The translations under genes were made by a program, and so were the position numbers. 64,000 nt of DNA from Bacillota bacterium (GTDB lineage: Bacteria > Bacillota > Clostridia > Christensenellales > SZUA-584): contig JAEYKW010000001.1 of assembly GCA_023408075.1 (NCBI GenBank), positions 62,001 through 126,000 on the forward strand, read 5' to 3'. Shown here piece after piece: positions 8,298 to 16,167 of the stretch. The notes below the pieces were generated by a model. It worked only from the letters and a program-made list of their open reading frames with translations. It was not told the DNA's origin and searched no databases. Position 1 is the stretch's first letter. Each line of letters starts with the position of its first letter.

Positions 8298-9106
8298 GAA
8301 CGATCAAGAAGGCCCTTTCATCCAGAAAAATGGTGGTCTTTGTCTGGGCGGTGGGGCTGATCATCGTTTGGGAGATTATTGCGACGATCATCGCCGGATC
8401 AAAACGCACGCCCGAAAACGTGCTGCCTCACCTTTATCAGATTATTGACTCGATCTTCTCCACGAAGCTGGTGAACGGCTCGCAGACAGCCCTGCAGATC
8501 GTGCTGGAGAACGCGGGCATCACACTGTTCCGGGCGCTGATCGGCTTTCTGATCGGCACGGCCATCGGCTTTGTCCTTGCGCTGTTGATGAATATGTTTC
8601 TACCTGTGGAAAAGATCGCGTTCCCATACCTGATGATCATACAGATGATACCGATACTTGGCATGGCACCGATCATACTTGCAGTCACCAAGGATATCGA
8701 TAAGAGCCGGATCGTTATTGCCGCAATATTGACGTTCTACCCGGTCGCGACCAACTCATTGGCAGGGTTCAAATCGGTCGAACGCGAGAAGTACGACCTC
8801 ATGCGCTCTCTTGCGGCCAGCAAATATGAGATATACAAGAAGCTGCTAATTCCGTCGTCCATGCCGTATTTCTTCACGGGCCTTAAAATATCCGCGCCGA
8901 TGGCCATCACGGCATCGATACTCGTGGATACGCTTCAGGGCGGCGGCGGGCTTGGCTGCATGCTGTCCCAATCTTTAAAGCATGCGATGACGATATACGT
9001 GTTCTGGCAGATCGTATTCTTAAGCGCCATCGTCGGCATATTGAGCTTCTATCTGATGTCTGTGCTGGAAAAAATGGTGTCGCCGTACAAACGGATACAC
9101 AGGTGA
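8294..9106 (+). CDS. ABC importer permease 1
   Basis: A 270-residue membrane subunit of the binding-protein-dependent type, with about six hydrophobic segments. The cytoplasmic coupling loop is seen as LMRSLAASKYEIYKKLLIPSS, whose EAA-like pattern ends in the usual basic/proline part. The start is GTG 8294, overlapping the ATPase stop, and the end overlaps permease 2 by four bases. Translational coupling of ATPase, permease 1 and permease 2 is evident. Its best resemblance is to SsuC/TauC/ThiX-like permeases. Confidence 0.88.
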   Translation: MRTIKKALSSRKMVVFVWAVGLIIVWEIIATIIAGSKRTPENVLPHLYQIIDSIFSTKLVNGSQTALQIVLENAGITLFRALIGFLIGTAIGFVLALLMNMFLPVEKIAFPYLMIIQMIPILGMAPIILAVTKDIDKSRIVIAAILTFYPVATNSLAGFKSVEREKYDLMRSLAASKYEIYKKLLIPSSMPYFFTGLKISAPMAITASILVDTLQGGGGLGCMLSQSLKHAMTIYVFWQIVFLSAIVGILSFYLMSVLEKMVSPYKRIHR

Positions 9107-9918
9107 CGGTTATGAAAAATATGACGAAGAAAAAACGAATCAACACGCTGACAACGATACTGTACCCGGTGCTTTTCGGGCTGCTGCTGGCCGTGCTATG
9201 GCAGACGCAGATACTCCATGCGATACTCGGTGCCGATACGTTTACACTGCCGCTGCCGTCGCGCATCGCCCACATTATCGCCGATAACTTCCCGTCGATA
9301 TGGGAGAATGTCGTCTCCACGCTGATCGTCGCGATCGGCGGGCTCATCACGGGCTCGGTGCTCGGCTATCTGCTCGGCATCGTCGCTTCCGTGTTTCCCA
9401 AGTGGGGGTCGGGCGGTCTCACCATCGTCGCGGCTTTTAACGCGATTCCGATCATCGCGATTGCGCCGATACTCAACAATCTGACCAAGGATGTGAGCGA
9501 CAGCGCCGACATAAGAAGCATGGTCGCCAAAATACTCGTCGTGACGATCACATGCACGGTGGCGATGAGCGTCAATGCGTATCGCGGGTTTACGGAGCTC
9601 AAGCCGTTTTCCGAAGACCTGATGAAATCGTACGCAGCCGATAAAACCACGATATTTTTCAAGCTGCGCGTGCCCAACTGCGTGCCGTATGTGTTCACGG
9701 CGCTGCGTGTCAGCGTACCGGGCTGCGTCATCAGCGCACTGGTCAGCGAGTACTTTGCGGAATACATCACCGGCGTAGGTCGGCAGATCAGAGAAAACAT
9801 CGTATTAAGCCAGTACGCAACCGCATGGGCGTATATCGTCGTGGCCTGCGTTATCGGTATCATTCTGTATGCGGCGCTGCTGGTTGCCGAGAGTATTATG
9901 CTTAAGGGCCGCCGGTAA
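9103..9918 (+). CDS. ABC importer permease 2
   Basis: A second permease of the same family, up to 271 residues from GTG 9103; ATG 9112 is an alternative start. The coupling loop reads LMKSYAADKTTIFFKLRVPNC, and several membrane segments are present. The two permeases are clearly related but not near-identical, so they probably form a heterodimeric channel. The binding-protein gene follows after 56 bases with a strong ribosome site. Confidence 0.88.
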   Translation: MTVMKNMTKKKRINTLTTILYPVLFGLLLAVLWQTQILHAILGADTFTLPLPSRIAHIIADNFPSIWENVVSTLIVAIGGLITGSVLGYLLGIVASVFPKWGSGGLTIVAAFNAIPIIAIAPILNNLTKDVSDSADIRSMVAKILVVTITCTVAMSVNAYRGFTELKPFSEDLMKSYAADKTTIFFKLRVPNCVPYVFTALRVSVPGCVISALVSEYFAEYITGVGRQIRENIVLSQYATAWAYIVVACVIGIILYAALLVAESIMLKGRR

Positions 9919-9974
9919 CGGCAGCGTTTAAGCTGATATATGAATCAATTTAAAAATATTAAGGAGGAGAACTT

Positions 9975-11153
9975 ATGAAAAAGAATTTGATGTTTAAGTT
10001 GACGGCTATTTTGGTTGTGAGCCTGATGGTGGTCATGATGATGGCAGGCTGCGGATCTTCCGCTCCGTCTGCACCGTCTGAGTCGGCCTCGGAATCTGCT
10101 TCGGCATCCGAATCCGCTTCGGCATCGGAGTCCGTTGAACCGGCTGCCGAAGGAACGTACTACGCTGCGGATGCGACCACGGAAAGCATTGTTGTGGACG
10201 CGGCGGGCAAAGGCATGGTCGGCAACTGGGGCCTGGGCAACGAGTATGAAATCCAGGCGCTGCTCTCCAAGTACGGCCAGGACACATCGTACCTGAGCCA
10301 GAACTTCGACATGGACGGCTTCGACGACGACTCGATCCTGCTTGCTTCGGCAATGACCTACAATGAGCTCGGCCTCGTGAAAAACTCATACGACGGCGGC
10401 TACGGCTACGGCGACACAGCCAAATACATCGACATGAACGATGAAGGCGTGGCCATGCTCGAAGATAACATCTTCTGTTCCAAAGAATTTGCGGCGGCCA
10501 ACCCGAACACCGTCAAGGCGTTTATCTATGCGTCCATGAAAGGCTGGGAATATGCCTGCGCGAACCCCGAAGAAGCTGCTCAGATCGTTTTTGATGCCGG
10601 TTCTTCCGTATCGAGCGACCACCAGCTGTATATGGCCGGCGAAGTGAAAAAGCTGGTGGAAACAGATACCGCCGGAAATACGGTGACTGACTACGGCAAA
10701 ATCGACGAAGCGGCAATGCAGCAGACGCTTGACCTCGCCAAAACCTATATCAAGCTCGAAGACTCGGTAGCGGCTGACGCTTTGCAGAAGCTGACGCTCA
10801 CAGACATCTATGACAGCTCTTATTGGGACGCTGCCTCGACCTCTGACGGCACATTCGCGCCCGAGAAAACCGACGTGACGATTCAGCTCAAGTGGCTGCC
10901 GCAGGCGCAGTTCATGGGCTACTATGTCGCGGCTGCGAAAGGTTACTACGATGAGGTCGGCCTCAACGTGACCATCGTTCCGGGCGGCGGCGACATCAGC
11001 GAGACGACGGCTGTCAACAACGGCCAGGTCGATTTCGGCGTGACATGGGTTTCGAACCTGATCGCGGCCAATGCGGGCGGCATGAGCCTCGTGGAAGTGG
11101 CACAGGTCTTCCAGAGATCCGGGCTCGTGCTGGTTTACAAGATCAACGGCTAA
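9975..11153 (+). CDS. NMT1/THI5-type substrate-binding lipoprotein with circularly permuted lobes
   Basis: A 392-residue lipoprotein: signal peptide with lipobox MAGC (Cys26), a Ser/Glu/Ala-rich linker (residues 27-57), then the binding domain. In this family the chain normally begins with a lobe of the type LKWLPQAQFMGYYVAAAKGYY and then enters a second lobe starting near GK-VGNWGLGNEYEIQ. Here the order is reversed. Residues about 72-290 (bases 10188-10845) are the second lobe, including SAMTYNELGLV, MLEDNIF and WEYACANPEEAAQIV. Residues 300-392 (bases 10872-11150) are the first lobe, ending LVLVYKING at the stop, where normal proteins continue into the second lobe. The frame is unbroken. 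GGAGGAG precedes ATG 9975. A pyrimidine-type ligand is inferred from context. Confidence 0.85.
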   Translation: MKKNLMFKLTAILVVSLMVVMMMAGCGSSAPSAPSESASESASASESASASESVEPAAEGTYYAADATTESIVVDAAGKGMVGNWGLGNEYEIQALLSKYGQDTSYLSQNFDMDGFDDDSILLASAMTYNELGLVKNSYDGGYGYGDTAKYIDMNDEGVAMLEDNIFCSKEFAAANPNTVKAFIYASMKGWEYACANPEEAAQIVFDAGSSVSSDHQLYMAGEVKKLVETDTAGNTVTDYGKIDEAAMQQTLDLAKTYIKLEDSVAADALQKLTLTDIYDSSYWDAASTSDGTFAPEKTDVTIQLKWLPQAQFMGYYVAAAKGYYDEVGLNVTIVPGGGDISETTAVNNGQVDFGVTWVSNLIAANAGGMSLVEVAQVFQRSGLVLVYKING

Positions 11154-11171
11154 ACATTCTATTGACGGATC

Positions 11172-11188
11172 GGTGCGCTCTGCGCACC
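11172..11188. other. Short hairpin after the binding-protein gene
   Basis: GGTGCGC (11172-11178) and GCGCACC (11182-11188) are perfect complements around a three-base loop. There is no T-tract, so a role in RNA stability or processing is more likely than termination. Confidence 0.5.
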
Positions 11189-11233
11189 CCCGTCATCACA
11201 TCCCGAAGGCGGGCTTTGAGATGTGATGACGGG
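11189..11233. other. Perfect 14-base inverted repeat between transporter and catabolic genes
   Basis: CCCGTCATCACATC (11189-11202) and GATGTGATGACGGG (11220-11233) are exact complements with a 17-base loop, directly abutting the smaller hairpin. No T-tract follows. Its position after a binding-protein gene fits a 3' stabiliser that lets the binding protein be made in excess. Confidence 0.6.
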
Positions 11234-11295
11234 CGATGATGAAGCGCGGCTGCGCAAGAATTCAAATATTGAGGATAGAGGGAGGTCATAAACAT

Positions 11296-12663
11296 ATGGA
11301 GTTATTGATTAAAAACGGCACCATCGTGACCGCTGATGAGAGTTATATCGCTGATATCGCCGTGGAGAACGGCAAAATTGCTGTGATCGGGGCCCATTTG
11401 AATCTATCCGCCGAAAAAACGGTGGACGCGTCGGGAATGCTCGTGCTGCCCGGTGCCATTGATGCGCATACCCATCTCGCGATGCCGTTCGGTGGCACGG
11501 TTTCTGCCGACAGTTACCTTTCGGGAACGCGGGCCGCCGCATGCGGCGGCGTCACAACGGTTTTTGACTACCCGATGCAGAGAAAAGGCAAGGGCATTCT
11601 TCAGACGGTGGAGGAGCGGAAAGCCCTGTGCGACCCCGAGGCTTGCGTCGATTACGCATTTCACTGCATCATCACCGATTTGAACGAAGGCGCAATTCTG
11701 GACGAATTTCAGGCGGCCGTGGCTTACGGCGTGACGAGCTTCAAGTGCTTTCTGGTCTATAAAAAAGAGGGCATGATGGTGGATGACGGCACGCTGGTCA
11801 AGGTGCTGCTGAAAGCCAAAGAAACCGGCGCACTCACCAACATACACGCCGAAAACCCTGATCTGATCGATATGTATACAGCGCAGTTCTTAAAAGAGGG
11901 CAAAACCTCCGCCTGGTATCATTACATGAGCCGCCCCGAATTCGTGGAAGCCGAGGCAGACAAAAGGGCCGTGCACTGGGCCAAATCTGTGGGTGCGCCG
12001 CTCTACATCGTCCACATGGCGGATAAAGAAGGCTTGGAAGCCGCCATTGAAGCAAAGCTCGCCGGGCATGACATCTATATTGAGACCTGCCCGCAATACC
12101 TTGAGTTCACAAACGAGGTCTATAAGCGCGAGGACGGACGCAGCTTTGTCTGCTCGCCGCCGATAAAGGGGCAGGAGAGTCAGGATGCGCTGTGGGACGC
12201 GATTAAAAAAGGCACGATTGATACGGTCGCGACAGACCACTGCCCGTTCCAAAGCCATGAGAAGGACTGGGGAAAGGACGATTTTACGAAAATACCCAAC
12301 GGCTGCGCCGGGGTGGAGAATCTTTACCCATATATGCTTTCTGCCGCCAATACCGGCAGGATATCGTTCAACCGCGCCGTTGAGCTGTGTGCGTCGAACC
12401 CCGCCAAAATATTCGGTTGCACCGAAAAAGGCTCTCTGAGCGTCGGCAAAGACGCGGATATCGTGATTTATGACACGCAAAAAGACGTGACGATTTCGGT
12501 GAACAACATGCATTCGGACTACGACCACACCATTTGGGAAGGCATCAAGGTTCACGGGTATCCGGTGCAGACGTACGTGCGCGGCAGGCTGGTGTATGAC
12601 AACGGAAACTTCGTCGGCGAGCCCGGTTACGGACAGTTCGTCAAGCGTATGCCGCGAAAATAA
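11296..12663 (+). CDS. Dihydropyrimidinase
   Basis: A cyclic amidohydrolase of 455 residues that opens the ring of dihydrouracil or dihydrothymine. The binuclear metal site is complete: HTH in DAHTHLAMPFGG, the lysine that becomes carboxylated in SFKCFLVYK, histidines in NIHAEN and YIVHMADKEG, and the aspartate in TVATDHCPF. ATG 11296 lies about 9 bases after GGGAGG; an in-frame ATG at 11236 lacks a comparable site. D-hydantoinases share these motifs, but the neighbouring dehydrogenase and carbamoyl hydrolase make the pyrimidine role more likely. It is followed after 18 bases by the PreA-like gene. Confidence 0.9.
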   Translation: MELLIKNGTIVTADESYIADIAVENGKIAVIGAHLNLSAEKTVDASGMLVLPGAIDAHTHLAMPFGGTVSADSYLSGTRAAACGGVTTVFDYPMQRKGKGILQTVEERKALCDPEACVDYAFHCIITDLNEGAILDEFQAAVAYGVTSFKCFLVYKKEGMMVDDGTLVKVLLKAKETGALTNIHAENPDLIDMYTAQFLKEGKTSAWYHYMSRPEFVEAEADKRAVHWAKSVGAPLYIVHMADKEGLEAAIEAKLAGHDIYIETCPQYLEFTNEVYKREDGRSFVCSPPIKGQESQDALWDAIKKGTIDTVATDHCPFQSHEKDWGKDDFTKIPNGCAGVENLYPYMLSAANTGRISFNRAVELCASNPAKIFGCTEKGSLSVGKDADIVIYDTQKDVTISVNNMHSDYDHTIWEGIKVHGYPVQTYVRGRLVYDNGNFVGEPGYGQFVKRMPRK

Positions 12664-12681
12664 CATTGGAGAGTGATAGCT

Positions 12682-14208
12682 GTGGGCGATTTCAAATATA
12701 AGGATGTGTCTCTGCCGGAAGAGGCGGGGGGCTGTCTGCTGTGCCATCATGCGCCGTGCACGCGCGCCTGTCCGCATGGGCTCCAGCCGGATTCTATCAT
12801 TCGCAGCGTCCGTTTCGACAATATCGCAGGCGCGGTATCCAAGCTGCCGGATGAGCTGCCATGTCTTAAGTGCGCGTCCAAGGCCTGTGAAACAAGCTGT
12901 CTCAAGGCAAAAATAAACGCGGCTGTGCCGGTCAGCGGCATACTCATGCAGCTCGCTTCTATTGAAAAAACAGGCTCTCAGTCTGTTGACCTGTCGGTTG
13001 ATTTTTGCGGCGTTTCGTGCGAGAACCCTTTTTTTCTCTCATCGTCGGTGGTTGCAAGCAACTACGACATGATCGCCAAAGCCTTTGATATGGGGTGGGC
13101 CGGTGCGGTTTTCAAAACAGTCGGCACGTTCACAGCCAACGAAGTATCGCCGCGGTTTGACGCGCTGCGCAAGGAAGCCTTGCCCTTTGTCGGGTTTAAA
13201 AATATCGAGCAGATATCCGAGTATCCGCTCGAAGACAATATTGCGCATATGCAGCGCCTCAAAAGAGATTATCCGTCTAAAATCATCGTGGCATCCATCA
13301 TGGGGCAGGATGAGGCGGAATGGACGTATCTTGCGGAGCTGATGACAAAAGCCGGTGTGGATATCATTGAATGCAACTTCTCCTGCCCGCATATGGCGGC
13401 CAACGGCCTCGGTTCAGACGTCGGACAGAACCCGGAGCTTGTTGCCGGTTTCACCCGCGCGGTCAGAAAAGGTACGCATCTGCCGATTCTCGCGAAGATG
13501 ACGCCGAACCTTGGAAACATGGAGCCGCCCGCGCTTGCGGCGATGGAGGCGGGCGCGACGGGCATTGCGGCAATCAACACAATCAAGAGCGTGATGAACG
13601 TCAATTTCGATACGTTCGCCTCGGGGCCCGATGTGCAGGGCAAAACATCTGTCGGCGGCTATTCGGGCAAGGCGGTCAAGCCGATCGCGCTGCGGTTCAT
13701 CCAGTCGCTCAAAAGCTGCAAGCCGCTTGCGGACGTTCCCGTCAGCGGCATGGGCGGCATTGAAACATGGCAGGACGCGATGGAGTTTTTAACGCTCGGG
13801 TGTGAAAACATTCAAGTGACGACAGCCGTGATGCAGTACGGCTACCGGATCATCGACGATATGATCGACGGGACACGGCATTATTTAAGCAGCCGCGGAT
13901 ACGGCAGCATCAAGCAGCTTTTCGGCAAAGCGCTGCCGCAGATTATACAGGCGGATGATTTGAACAGAGAGACCATTTGCTATCCCAAATTCGACAAAGC
14001 ACGGTGTATCGGCTGCGGGCGGTGTTATCTCTCGTGCTTTGACGGCGGGCATCAGGCGCTTTCGCAGGATGCGCAGACAGGCAAGCCCAAAATGGATGCG
14101 TCTAAATGCGTGGGCTGTCATCTTTGCGTCACAGTCTGCCCGGTCAGGGGGATATCTCAGGGAACGCGCGTATTAAAGAAAACAAAGCTTGAAAGGCTTG
14201 CATATTAA
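12682..14208 (+). CDS. Dihydropyrimidine dehydrogenase, PreA-like with an extra N-terminal Fe-S domain
   Basis: Reduces uracil or thymine to the dihydro base. Of the 508 residues, positions 18-73 hold two C-x2-C-x4-C-x3-C motifs (C18, C21, C26, C30 and C61, C64, C69, C73), resembling the N-terminal Fe-S domain of PreT or mammalian DPD. Residues about 90-420 form an FMN-binding TIM barrel with the catalytic cysteine in NFSCPH. The C-terminus carries two ferredoxin motifs, CIGCGRCYLSC and CVGCHLCVTVCP. The FAD and NADPH domains that lie between these parts in full DPD are absent, and no PreT gene is nearby. GTG 12682 has GGAGAG 8 bases upstream. Electron supply by ferredoxin is inferred. Confidence 0.88.
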   Translation: MGDFKYKDVSLPEEAGGCLLCHHAPCTRACPHGLQPDSIIRSVRFDNIAGAVSKLPDELPCLKCASKACETSCLKAKINAAVPVSGILMQLASIEKTGSQSVDLSVDFCGVSCENPFFLSSSVVASNYDMIAKAFDMGWAGAVFKTVGTFTANEVSPRFDALRKEALPFVGFKNIEQISEYPLEDNIAHMQRLKRDYPSKIIVASIMGQDEAEWTYLAELMTKAGVDIIECNFSCPHMAANGLGSDVGQNPELVAGFTRAVRKGTHLPILAKMTPNLGNMEPPALAAMEAGATGIAAINTIKSVMNVNFDTFASGPDVQGKTSVGGYSGKAVKPIALRFIQSLKSCKPLADVPVSGMGGIETWQDAMEFLTLGCENIQVTTAVMQYGYRIIDDMIDGTRHYLSSRGYGSIKQLFGKALPQIIQADDLNRETICYPKFDKARCIGCGRCYLSCFDGGHQALSQDAQTGKPKMDASKCVGCHLCVTVCPVRGISQGTRVLKKTKLERLAY

Positions 14209-14223
14209 GGAGGTTGCAAAAAA

Positions 14224-15450
14224 ATGATTTCATGCAGTTATGAAAGGCTTGATGAGAAGATCAAAGCCTTCAGCAAATTCGGTGACACGGGGAACGGCGG
14301 CATCACGAGATTCTCGCTGTCGCCCGAGGCCATTGCCGCCAGAAACGAATTCAAAAACAGAATGGAAGCCATCGGCGCCGTGGTGGTAACGGACGATATG
14401 GCCAATATGTACGCGACGATTCCGGGAACAGAAAATCTTCCCGCCATTATATCGGGCTCCCATCTGGATTCGGTGAGGCAGGGAGGCAACTTTGACGGTG
14501 TGCTGGGCGTGCTGACGGCTATGGAAGCTGCGGAAACGATCGTCAGAGAAAATATTGCGCACCGGCACCCGATTACCGTGATGGTCTGGACGAACGAGGA
14601 GGGCGCGCGTTTTGAGCCCGCCATGATGTCCTCAGGCGTTATCTGCGGCAAATTCGACAAGCAGGCGATGCTCGCGTCGGCCGCCAAGGACGACCCGGCT
14701 TTGACGTTCGGCGACGCGCTGAATCAAAGCGGCTTTCGGGGCAGCGAGTCCAATCGGCTCTCCGCCGATACGGCTATCGCGCTGGTAGAGCTGCATATTG
14801 AGCAGGGACCAGTGCTGGAAAACGAAGGCGTGGAGATCGGTGTTGTGGAGGGTGTCTGCGGCATGATCAACTATGAATTCACGTTCAAAGGCCAGGCGGG
14901 CCATGCGGGCACGACGCCGATGAACTACCGCAGGGACGCGCTGTACGCCGCCGTGAAGACCATACAATACCTGCATGACGAGCTGGATGTGCTGGACAGC
15001 AGGCTGGTATACACCACCGGCAAAATATCCGCGCACCCGAATATCCATACGATTATACCCGATGAGGTGAAGTTCACGCTGGACGCGCGGCATCAGAACC
15101 CCGATGTGCTAAGGCAGGTGCTGACCATCATCAATAAGATTCCCACCGAGGTGGAAAAATGCAGCGTCAGCTACAGCGAAGCATGGTCCAGAAAAACCGT
15201 TGTATATACGCCGGAGCTTGTTGATTTCGTGGAAAAAAGCGCCAACGAGCTCGGATATTCGAGCAAGAGAATGTACAGCGGCCCGGGGCACGACGCGCAG
15301 TATGTGATCGACATGCTGCCGACAACGATGATATTCGTGCCGAGCGTCGGGGGACACAGCCATTGCGAAATTGAGTATACGCCGACGGAAAGCTGCCTTA
15401 AAGGCGCGAACGTGCTATTAAAAACGCTGCTGTTCATTGATCAGCAATAA
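14224..15450 (+). CDS. N-carbamoyl-beta-alanine amidohydrolase (M20 family)
   Basis: A 408-residue member of the M20 amidase/carbamoylase group, which includes beta-ureidopropionase and allantoate amidohydrolase. Metal and catalytic motifs are present: SGSHLDSVRQGGNFDG, TNEEGARF with the catalytic glutamates, LHIEQGPVLE, and GQAGHAGTTPM of the lid domain. GGAGG lies 8 bases before ATG 14224. It is the last gene of the cluster. Following dihydropyrimidinase, it should hydrolyse N-carbamoyl-beta-alanine to beta-alanine, CO2 and ammonia. The family cannot be divided reliably by eye, so allantoate or L-carbamoyl amino acids remain possible substrates. Confidence 0.87.
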   Translation: MISCSYERLDEKIKAFSKFGDTGNGGITRFSLSPEAIAARNEFKNRMEAIGAVVVTDDMANMYATIPGTENLPAIISGSHLDSVRQGGNFDGVLGVLTAMEAAETIVRENIAHRHPITVMVWTNEEGARFEPAMMSSGVICGKFDKQAMLASAAKDDPALTFGDALNQSGFRGSESNRLSADTAIALVELHIEQGPVLENEGVEIGVVEGVCGMINYEFTFKGQAGHAGTTPMNYRRDALYAAVKTIQYLHDELDVLDSRLVYTTGKISAHPNIHTIIPDEVKFTLDARHQNPDVLRQVLTIINKIPTEVEKCSVSYSEAWSRKTVVYTPELVDFVEKSANELGYSSKRMYSGPGHDAQYVIDMLPTTMIFVPSVGGHSHCEIEYTPTESCLKGANVLLKTLLFIDQQ

Positions 15451-15543
15451 GATGGCCTTATTCGTTTATCAACGCAAGACAAAAATAATGTTTCGCCTTT
15501 TAATATTGAGCAGCCATTCAAAAATGCACAGGTTATGATTTAA

Positions 15544-15569
15544 AAAGACCGGCTCTTTGGCCGGTCTTT
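15544..15569. terminator. Probable bidirectional terminator
   Basis: AAAGACCGGC (15544-15553) and GCCGGTCTTT (15560-15569) form a perfect ten-pair stem with a six-base loop. T-runs on the minus-strand side suit the YjzC-like gene, and the stem also lies after the last catabolic gene. Confidence 0.65.
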
Positions 15570-15574
15570 CAACG

Positions 15575-15733
15575 TTACTCTTTTTCAAAATGTTGATTTG
15601 CGCCGGGTGTCGGAGGAAATGAATCGCCCTTGTCAAGCGTCACACCTCGCCTGACCACTTGGCCATTCTGGCTGACAATCCTATAGTCTCCGCTCTGAGG
15701 CGCTTTTTGTCCCGATTTAAACTGTTGCATCAT
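15575..15733 (-). CDS. YjzC-family small protein
   Basis: A 52-residue protein starting MMQQFKSGQKAPQSGDYRIV. It resembles the Bacillus YjzC family in its GxKAPxxGxY opening and in a later KGDSFPPTP segment. A ribosome site AGGTGGAG lies just upstream on the minus strand (15735-15742); ATG 15730 is an alternative start. It converges on the pyrimidine cluster and ends next to a strong hairpin. The function of the family is unknown, and calling it real rests on the family resemblance plus the ribosome site and terminator. Confidence 0.7.
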   Translation of the reverse strand: MMQQFKSGQKAPQSGDYRIVSQNGQVVRRGVTLDKGDSFPPTPGANQHFEKE

Positions 15734-15903
15734 GCTCCACCTTTCTTAATTTCTTCTGTCAATATTTTTTGCGTTATGCCGCAAATTATGTGATATTTTT
15801 TATTGTTATTTTTCAATGCGTATGTTAAAATACTCTTCGCGTGACGCTGAGGGACTGATATTTTCTGAGTGATTTACGCGGGAAAACGAATAAAATCAAT
15901 TCT

Positions 15904-15995
15904 GGAGAGATGGCTGAGCTGGTCTAAGGCGCACGACTGGAAATCGTGTGTTGGCTAATACCCAACCGAGGGTTCGAATCCCTCTCTCTCCGCCA
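15904..15995 (+). tRNA. tRNA-Ser (anticodon GGA)
   Basis: The acceptor arm GGAGAGA (15904-15910) pairs with TCTCTCC (15985-15991), followed by discriminator G and an encoded CCA. The anticodon arm CACGA-CTGGAAA-TCGTG places GGA in the anticodon. A long variable arm is present, as expected of a class II serine tRNA, and the T arm contains GGTTCGAATCC. Confidence 0.97.
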
Positions 15996-16006
15996 CATTT
16001 TGTCCG

Positions 16007-16031
16007 AAGAGTCCGGTTGTCCCGGACTTTT
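16007..16031 (+). terminator. Terminator after tRNA-Ser
   Basis: AGTCCGG (16010-16016) pairs with CCGGACT (16022-16028), extended by A/T and G-U pairs on the outside, with T-rich bases following. It lies 12 bases after the tRNA. Confidence 0.65.
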
Positions 16032-16167
16032 CGTCGTTTTACACCCGTTTTCTTAGGCTTTCAGATCAGAATCAGCAAAGCACCCAAACGGGCGCTTTTT
16101 GGTGCTTGCGTAATTGCGAAGCATAAGATTCATTAAAAAGCATACCGTTGCCGCAGGCCCCATTTGT

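Noticed and set aside
9975..11153. Permuted order explained by a frameshift or two adjacent gene fragments
   Set aside because: A single open frame covers signal peptide, linker and both lobes, with a strong ribosome site. No start or stop lies between the lobes.
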